A stretch of 9,215 nucleotides of DNA from an uncultured Pseudoxanthomonas sp. (GTDB taxonomy: Bacteria > Pseudomonadota > Gammaproteobacteria > Xanthomonadales > Xanthomonadaceae). The stretch spans positions 1 through 9,215 of the forward strand of contig CALJUL010000070.1 in NCBI GenBank assembly GCA_937975725.1, read 5' to 3'. Below, piece after piece: positions 5,673-9,215 of the stretch (position 1 is its first letter; each line of letters starts with the position of its first letter). A program made the translations under genes and the position numbers. The notes below the pieces were generated by a model. That model was not told the origin of the DNA and did not search any database. It worked only from the letters and a program-made list of their open reading frames with translations.

Positions 5673-6875
5673 ATGCTGACCGATACCAAGCTGCGTAACC
5701 TCAAGCCGAGGGACAAGCTCTACAAGGAAAACGACCGCGACGGCCTCTATGTGGCCGTCACGCCTGCCGGGGCGATCTCGTTCCGCTACAACTACTCGAT
5801 CCACGGTCGACAGGAGACCATCACCTTCGGCCGCTACGGTGTCGGCGGCATCACCCTTGCGGAAGCCCGTGAGCGGCTGGGCGAGGCCAAGAAGATGATC
5901 GCGGCCGGGAAGTCGCCGGCCAAGGAAAAGGCGCGGGACAAGGCCCGCGTCAAGGATGCGGAGACGTTCGGGGCCTGGGCGGAAAAGTGGCTGCGAGGCT
6001 ACCAGATGGCTGACTCCACCCGTGACATGCGCCGCTCGGTCTACGAGCGCGAGCTGAAGCCGAAATTCGGCAGTCAGAAGCTGGCGGAGATCACCCACGA
6101 GGACTTGCGCGCGCTGACTGATGCCATCGTGGAGCGCGGCGCACCGGCAACCGCAGTGCATGTCCGCGAGGTGGTGTTACAGGTTTTTCGCTGGGCCATC
6201 GAGCGCGGCCAGAAGGTCGAGAACCCGGCAGAACTGGTGCGCCCGACGAGCATCGCCAGGTTCGAGCCGCGCGACCGTGCGTTGACGCCTGACGAGATCG
6301 GCATGATGTATCAGTACATGGAGCGTATCGGCACGACACCATCTATCCGGGCGGCGGCCAAGCTGTTGCTGCTGACGATGGTGCGTAAGAGCGAGCTGAC
6401 CAACGCTACTTGGAGCGAGATCAATTTCAGCGACGCGCTTTGGACAATCCCGAAGGAGCGGATGAAGCGGCGCAATCCCCACCTGGTGTTTCTGTCCCGC
6501 CAGGTATTGGACATCTTCATTGCCTTGAAAACCTTTGCCGGCGGATCGGACTATGTGCTGCCGTCACGGTATGACTCGGACTTGCCCATGAGCAGCGCCA
6601 CGCTTAACCAGGTGCTGACTTTGACGTATCGACTGGCGCAGAAGGAAGGGAAGTCGCTCGCCAAGTTCGGCCCACATGACTTGCGGCGAACGGCCAGCAC
6701 GTTGCTGCATGAGGCCGGCTACAACACGGACTGGATCGAGAAGTGCCTGGCGCACGAACAGCGGGGCGTCAGGGCCGTCTACAACAAGGCCGAGTACCGC
6801 GAGCAGCGCACGGCGATGTTGCAGGATTGGGCGGACATGATCGACGAATGGACACTGAAACGGCCGAAGGCGTAA
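5673..6875 (+). CDS. P4-type tyrosine recombinase / integrase
   Basis: This site-specific recombinase would insert and excise the element. The 400-residue product has the three-part layout of P4/DUF4102 integrases: an N-terminal arm-type DNA-binding domain (about 1-90, MLTDTKLRNLKPRDKLYKEN then DGLYVAVTPAGAISFRYNY), a SAM-like core-binding domain (about 95-185, starting FGAWAEKWL), and the catalytic domain. Catalytic residues are visible: Arg238 (TMVRKSEL), the HDLRR box with His335 and Arg338, His361 (LAHEQ) and the nucleophile Tyr370 (VRAVYNKAEY); the family's active-site Lys is probably among KERMKRR. The length is normal and there is no frameshift, so it is probably active. The ATG at 5673 follows a modest GGGCGAG. 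It reads away from guaA and meets alpA head on. Base composition is lower in G+C than guaA, consistent with acquisition. Confidence 0.95.
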   Translation: MLTDTKLRNLKPRDKLYKENDRDGLYVAVTPAGAISFRYNYSIHGRQETITFGRYGVGGITLAEARERLGEAKKMIAAGKSPAKEKARDKARVKDAETFGAWAEKWLRGYQMADSTRDMRRSVYERELKPKFGSQKLAEITHEDLRALTDAIVERGAPATAVHVREVVLQVFRWAIERGQKVENPAELVRPTSIARFEPRDRALTPDEIGMMYQYMERIGTTPSIRAAAKLLLLTMVRKSELTNATWSEINFSDALWTIPKERMKRRNPHLVFLSRQVLDIFIALKTFAGGSDYVLPSRYDSDLPMSSATLNQVLTLTYRLAQKEGKSLAKFGPHDLRRTASTLLHEAGYNTDWIEKCLAHEQRGVRAVYNKAEYREQRTAMLQDWADMIDEWTLKRPKA

Positions 6876-6955
6876 GTCAGGCGATGGCAGGGTTAGACAG
6901 CGCCGCCCGAGCATTGGCATGGTCTCGGGTGTCTTGACCCTTGAGGGGCGCGGCG

Positions 6956-6970
6956 TTTTAGCGGCTAAAA
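6956..6970. repeat. Perfect 15-bp palindrome at the int/alpA convergence
   Basis: TTTTAGC-G-GCTAAAA reads the same on both strands around the central base and overlaps the alpA stop codon (6965-6967). Just left is CCCTTGAGGGG (6938-6948), another short dyad. Together they may end transcription of the two converging genes, but the stem is AT-rich and I do not see a textbook terminator. Confidence 0.4.
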
Positions 6971-7210
6971 AGCGGCGGCTGCGACCGACTGGGTGAAGCC
7001 GGGACGCATGGCCTGAGTGCCCGATGACTTGCGCGCCTCGATCCATTCCTCGACCTCTGCCAAGTCCCAAGCGACGTTTCGGCTAGTGAGTGCGATCCGG
7101 CGTGGGAACTCCCCGCGCTGCTCCATGTTGAAAATCGTGCGCTCAGATAGCGGGATCATCGCCAGCAGTTTCCTGCGATTGATGAGCGTCTTACTTGTCG
7201 TTGCCTGCAT
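6965..7210 (-). CDS. AlpA-family small DNA-binding protein (possible excision factor)
   Basis: The 81-residue product matches the AlpA/excisionase-like winged-helix pattern: LINRRKLLAMIPLSERTIFN (helix-turn-helix), MEQRGEFPRRIALTSRNVAW (wing) and DLAEVEEWIEARK (last helix). AlpA proteins sit beside P4-type integrases; the founding member activates integrase expression and prophage excision in E. coli, and others act as recombination directionality factors. The open frame extends upstream, but I chose the ATG at 7210 because it has an excellent AAGAGG site 7 bases before it and similarity begins there; another ATG at 7231 would add seven residues (MTERGQG). The tail after about residue 63, rich in Ala and Ser, is not conserved. 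It is transcribed leftward towards int and lies 79 bp downstream of the zinc-ribbon/HTH gene on the same strand. Confidence 0.88.
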   Translation of the reverse strand: MQATTSKTLINRRKLLAMIPLSERTIFNMEQRGEFPRRIALTSRNVAWDLAEVEEWIEARKSSGTQAMRPGFTQSVAAAAF

Positions 7211-7217
7211 CCCCTGG

Positions 7218-7223
7218 CCTCTT
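7218..7223 (-). promoter_or_regulatory. Ribosome binding site deciding the alpA start
   Basis: On the minus strand AAGAGG lies 7 bases before the ATG at 7210. The upstream ATG at 7231 and the further-extended frame have no comparable site. Confidence 0.7.
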
Positions 7224-7241
7224 TCAGTCATCTGCGAACAT

Positions 7242-7258
7242 GTGCCTGATAGTGCCTG
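7242..7258. promoter_or_regulatory. Tandem GTGCCTG operator-like repeat upstream of alpA
   Basis: GTGCCTG occurs at 7242-7248 and again at 7252-7258, exactly 10 bp apart, so both copies lie on the same face of the helix. On the alpA coding strand this reads CAGGCAC twice, 32-48 bases before the alpA start, where an operator would be expected. No clear -35/-10 pair was found to confirm a promoter. Confidence 0.35.
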
Positions 7259-7279
7259 CCAATGCAGATTGTTTCGTCC

Positions 7280-7303
7280 TATTAGTTGGTCAATTAGGTT
7301 GAC
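7280..7303 (+). repeat. 24-bp imperfect inverted repeat, copy 1
   Basis: It reads TATTAGTTG, two variable bases, CAA, three variable bases, GGTTGAC, matching 19 of 24 positions of the minus-strand sequence at 8294-8271. This copy overlaps the stop codon of the zinc-ribbon/HTH gene and lies upstream of alpA. It contains a dyad, GTCAA-5 nt-TTGAC (7289-7303). Confidence 0.5.
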
Positions 7304-8270
7304 GCCGAGAGCGCGATTTTGCACGCAAGTGGAACATTGCGGGGATCGACGCCAGCGCCTTCGACACCGCTTGGCGCTCAATGCCCAGCTTTCGCGCAAT
7401 CTCGGACTGGTTGAGCCCTGACCAGTGGAGCATCAGCATCTGCTTTTTGCGATCCGACAGCTTCGAGTCCACCATTAGCCGCGCTTGATTGCGCAGCTCC
7501 GCTTTGTCGGCCGGTTGTAACGTCTGGCCGGCGACGTAGTGGAAGAAGTAGTTGTCAACCAGTTGATCGCCCGATTTCAGTTGGGGCGTAGCCGGCTTCG
7601 CGCATTGTTGGCCGAGCCTCGCCAGTTCGAGGTCAAATTGCGCCAGGGATCGCCTTGCTTGCCTGTAGGCAGGGTTCCATGCGCCGCTCGGCAATTTAGG
7701 CCGGTGATCCAGGCAATACAGGCTGCTAAGTCGAAGTTTCTCTTCTGGATCGTCCGCCTTTGGATCATCGCTCCCGCCGGCGAATGAGGTCAGTTCGGCG
7801 AGCGATCCGCAGAACAGGCAGAACCCCTGGAGCCGTTCGCCGTTCAGCCGGGTGTCGCGCACCTTTGACTTTGTCGGCCGTTTGCAGGCGCAGCTCCATA
7901 CAAGCCCAATCAACGATTCGAGCGTCGCAACAAACCGCTGATCTTTGGAGGTCTGCCGGTCTTCCGTTTTGATGAACTGGCGCAGCAACTGCCGCTGCAT
8001 GCGAACCATCGCATCAAGCCCCACCAGTCGAACGATCCCGCTGAGGCTTACCCCTGTTCCTGCTCCGGGGATATGGCCCAGGTAGCGTTGCGGCAGCGTC
8101 GCCGTGTACGTGGCCACGGCGGGGTCAATAAGTTCCTGTATCAGCCGAACGATGGGGTAGCGTCGCGAGGAAGCGGAATACGGCCGCCAGCGATCCTCAA
8201 ACTGCTCGATGGCCTCCGAGACAGTGGGATCGCAGCCTTCCCAGATGACAATGGTTGGATCGTTCTTCAT
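7290..8270 (-). CDS. Unrecognised protein with zinc-ribbon-like Cys cluster and C-terminal sigma-region-4-like HTH
   Basis: I do not recognise a named family. The product is 326 residues from the ATG at 8270; alternatives are ATG 8279 (+3) and TTG 8288 (+6), none with a good ribosome binding site. I favour 8270 because the 24-bp repeat ends immediately before it. The N-terminal 120 residues are globular without motifs known to me (EELIDPAVATYTATLPQRY-like region, then a basic helix MVRMQRQLLRQFIKTEDRQ). Residues 127-189 hold a likely zinc site: C127-x-C129, C151-x2-C154-G and C186-x2-H189-R-P. The end (about 271-310, LSDRKKQMLMLHWSGLNQSE and IARKLGIERQAVSKAL) is a clear helix-turn-helix of the sigma-70 region 4/LuxR type, followed by a basic tail. 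No membrane segment or signal peptide. It lies upstream of alpA on the same strand and is divergent from the rep operon, so a regulator of excision or replication is plausible, but this is inference. Confidence 0.8.
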   Translation of the reverse strand: MKNDPTIVIWEGCDPTVSEAIEQFEDRWRPYSASSRRYPIVRLIQELIDPAVATYTATLPQRYLGHIPGAGTGVSLSGIVRLVGLDAMVRMQRQLLRQFIKTEDRQTSKDQRFVATLESLIGLVWSCACKRPTKSKVRDTRLNGERLQGFCLFCGSLAELTSFAGGSDDPKADDPEEKLRLSSLYCLDHRPKLPSGAWNPAYRQARRSLAQFDLELARLGQQCAKPATPQLKSGDQLVDNYFFHYVAGQTLQPADKAELRNQARLMVDSKLSDRKKQMLMLHWSGLNQSEIARKLGIERQAVSKALASIPAMFHLRAKSRSRRQPN

Positions 8271-8294
8271 GTCAACCATTTTGGACAACTAATA
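8271..8294 (-). repeat. 24-bp imperfect inverted repeat, copy 2
   Basis: On the minus strand it reads TATTAGTTG, two variable bases, CAA, three variable bases, GGTTGAC and runs directly into the ATG at 8270. It therefore covers the start region of the zinc-ribbon/HTH gene. With copy 1 it brackets this gene in inverted orientation. Possible operator for autoregulation; less likely a remnant of transposon ends. Confidence 0.5.
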
Positions 8295-8349
8295 AGATGT
8301 AGGCAACCCCCAATAGCGCCTAACCTTCGTAGCAATTCAGTTGATAACG

Positions 8350-8354
8350 GAGGT
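8350..8354 (+). promoter_or_regulatory. Strong ribosome binding site for the 77-aa gene
   Basis: GGAGG (within ACGGAGGTTT) lies a few bases before the ATG at 8362 and selects this start over a TTG at 8341. The gap 8295-8361 must also hold the divergent promoters of the rightward rep operon, but I see no convincing -35/-10 pair. Confidence 0.7.
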
Positions 8355-8361
8355 TTACGCA

Positions 8362-8595
8362 ATGACGATAGAAGACACGCTGCTGCAACGCTTCGGCCCA
8401 CTGCTGAGCATGGCGCAGCTCGCCTCTGTCCTGGATCGATCACCGGATGGCCTGCGGGTCAGCTTGCGCACGACGAGCGAATGGGCGGGGCGAATCAACA
8501 AGGCTCGCTTGAAGATCGGCCGGCGCGTCTACTTCCGAACCTCGCAGATCGCCGAGGTGTTGAGCGACGAGTCCCTATACGGAACGGGGAGCTGA
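8362..8595 (+). CDS. Small helix-turn-helix DNA-binding protein preceding repA
   Basis: The 77-residue product contains FGPLLSMAQLASVLDRSPDG, a helix-turn-helix, and ends in RLKIGRRVYFRTSQIAEVLS, a wing-plus-helix pattern like that of MerR/AlpA-type small regulators. It resembles short proteins annotated as plasmid-related next to RepA helicases in proteobacterial islands, recalled from memory. The start is fixed by the perfect GGAGG. Its stop is only 3 bases before the repA start, so the two are translated as an operon. In RSF1010 the gene just before repA encodes the small repressor F of the repF-repA-repC operon; the position is analogous but that protein is of a different type, so shared function is only a guess. 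Confidence 0.8.
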   Translation: MTIEDTLLQRFGPLLSMAQLASVLDRSPDGLRVSLRTTSEWAGRINKARLKIGRRVYFRTSQIAEVLSDESLYGTGS

Positions 8596-8598
8596 GTC

Positions 8599-9215
8599 GT
8601 GGCGATTGACGTACTGGCGGCGTTCGAGTGCGAACCGCCGGTGCTGGACTTCATATGGCCGGGCTTCCTCGCGGGAACAGTCGGTGCGCTCGTCGCTCCG
8701 GGAGCTACGGGCAAGAGCTTCTGGGCGCTGGAAGCGGCCATGAGCATCGCATGCAGCGTTGCCGGTGGCGATCTCGTTGGCCTCGCCCCCGCGCACACCG
8801 GGCGCGTAGTCTATCTGGCCGGGGAAGACCCGCCGCCCGCGCTCGTACGGCGCATTCACGCTATCGGCCAGCACCTCGGACACGCAGCACGCCAAGCCAT
8901 CGCAGAGAACCTTGCGGTTGAGCCGATCATGGGCAAGCGTCTGAACATCATGGACGATGCCCACTTGCGCCGCGTCATCGAGTACAGCGCCGGGGCGCGG
9001 CTGATCGTGCTGGACACCCTGAGCCGCATTCACGCCCTCGATGAGAACAGCAACGGCAACATGGCCCACCTCGTGGCCGTGCTGGAGCAGGTCGCGGCTA
9101 CCACGGGCGCATCCGTGCTCTACCTGCACCACGTCAGCAAGGGAAGCGCCCGCGAAGGGCAGACCGACCAGCAGCAGGCCGCGCGTGGCGCGTCCGCGCT
9201 GATCGACAACGCCAG
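8599..9215 (+). CDS. repA: RSF1010-type RepA replicative helicase (AAA_25), 3' end beyond window
   Basis: RepA of IncQ plasmids is a hexameric RecA-fold 5'-3' DNA helicase that opens the plasmid origin. The visible 205 residues follow RSF1010 RepA closely: AFECEPPVLDFIWPG near the N-terminus, Walker A APGATGKS (residues 33-40, Lys39), YLAGEDPP with catalytic Glu76, Walker B LIVLDTLSR (Asp139), LHHVSKG with His178 and DQQQAARGASAL. The GTG at 8599 is preceded by GGGGAG with 7-base spacing, and the downstream text MAIDVLAAFE matches the family start. The last 70-100 residues are missing at the window edge. Presence behind an integrase suggests an element able to replicate after excision, or a plasmid-derived replicon module. 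An origin and a RepC-like initiator would be expected downstream but are not visible. Confidence 0.93.
   Translation, partial: MAIDVLAAFECEPPVLDFIWPGFLAGTVGALVAPGATGKSFWALEAAMSIACSVAGGDLVGLAPAHTGRVVYLAGEDPPPALVRRIHAIGQHLGHAARQAIAENLAVEPIMGKRLNIMDDAHLRRVIEYSAGARLIVLDTLSRIHALDENSNGNMAHLVAVLEQVAATTGASVLYLHHVSKGSAREGQTDQQQAARGASALIDNA

Noticed and set aside
7211..7399. N-terminal extension of the AlpA protein up to 7399
   Set aside because: It overlaps the 3' end of the zinc-ribbon/HTH gene, has no family similarity, and a strong ribosome binding site supports the ATG at 7210.
7549..7568. Third partial match to the 24-bp repeat inside the zinc-ribbon/HTH gene
   Set aside because: It shares TAGTTG, TCAA and GTTGA only with gaps and lies in coding sequence (LVDNYF region), so chance is likely.
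8628..8921. Rightward 97-codon open frame over repA
   Set aside because: It is out of frame with the clear RepA reading and is Arg-rich shadow sequence.

Overview
The window looks like a high-G+C gammaproteobacterial chromosome, most likely of the Xanthomonadaceae/Lysobacteraceae (Xanthomonas, Lysobacter, Luteimonas, Pseudoxanthomonas type). This rests on the protein sequences, on very GC-rich codon use in the left half, and on REP-like hairpins of the type GCGAC-GCAA-GTCGC that I recall as common in that family. Genus cannot be fixed from the sequence alone.

Left part (1-5366) is ordinary core genome. It holds the C-terminal end of a Kef-type K+/H+ antiporter (NAD-binding RCK domain), a convergent DUF1244 gene, folD (one-carbon metabolism), then guaB (IMP dehydrogenase) and guaA (GMP synthetase). 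The last two carry out IMP -> XMP -> GMP and probably form a transcription unit from a promoter with a perfect TATAAT just upstream of guaB. FolD supplies formyl-tetrahydrofolate used in purine synthesis, so these three genes are metabolically linked. A solo REP hairpin, a REP doublet with perfect 27-bp arms, and a purine/pyrimidine-biased repeat patch decorate the intergenic gaps.

Right part (about 5367-9215) looks like the left end of an integrated mobile element inserted at the 3' end of guaA, a known island insertion hotspot. After the guaA stop there is a rho-independent terminator, then a stretch of about 40% G+C (5481-5640) packed with short repeats: eight TGGCA/TGCCA motifs, two ATGGCAT followed by two ATGCCAT, a perfect 12-bp inverted repeat, and a third copy of CATGGTATT just before the integrase gene. 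I read this as the attachment/arm-site and integrase-control region.

The element genes in order are: a P4-type tyrosine integrase (+); a convergent AlpA-family small DNA-binding protein (-), a candidate excision/activation factor; a 326-residue unrecognised protein (-) with a Cys/His zinc-ribbon-like cluster and a C-terminal sigma-region-4-like HTH; and, divergently, a two-gene rightward operon of a 77-residue DNA-binding protein and a RepA hexameric helicase closely resembling that of IncQ plasmid RSF1010 (cut by the window edge). The unrecognised protein is bracketed by two imperfect inverted copies of a 24-bp sequence, one at its start and one between its stop and alpA. This could be a regulatory circuit controlling element excision and autonomous replication. 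That circuit is inference; the other end of the element, its cargo and its transfer genes lie outside the window.
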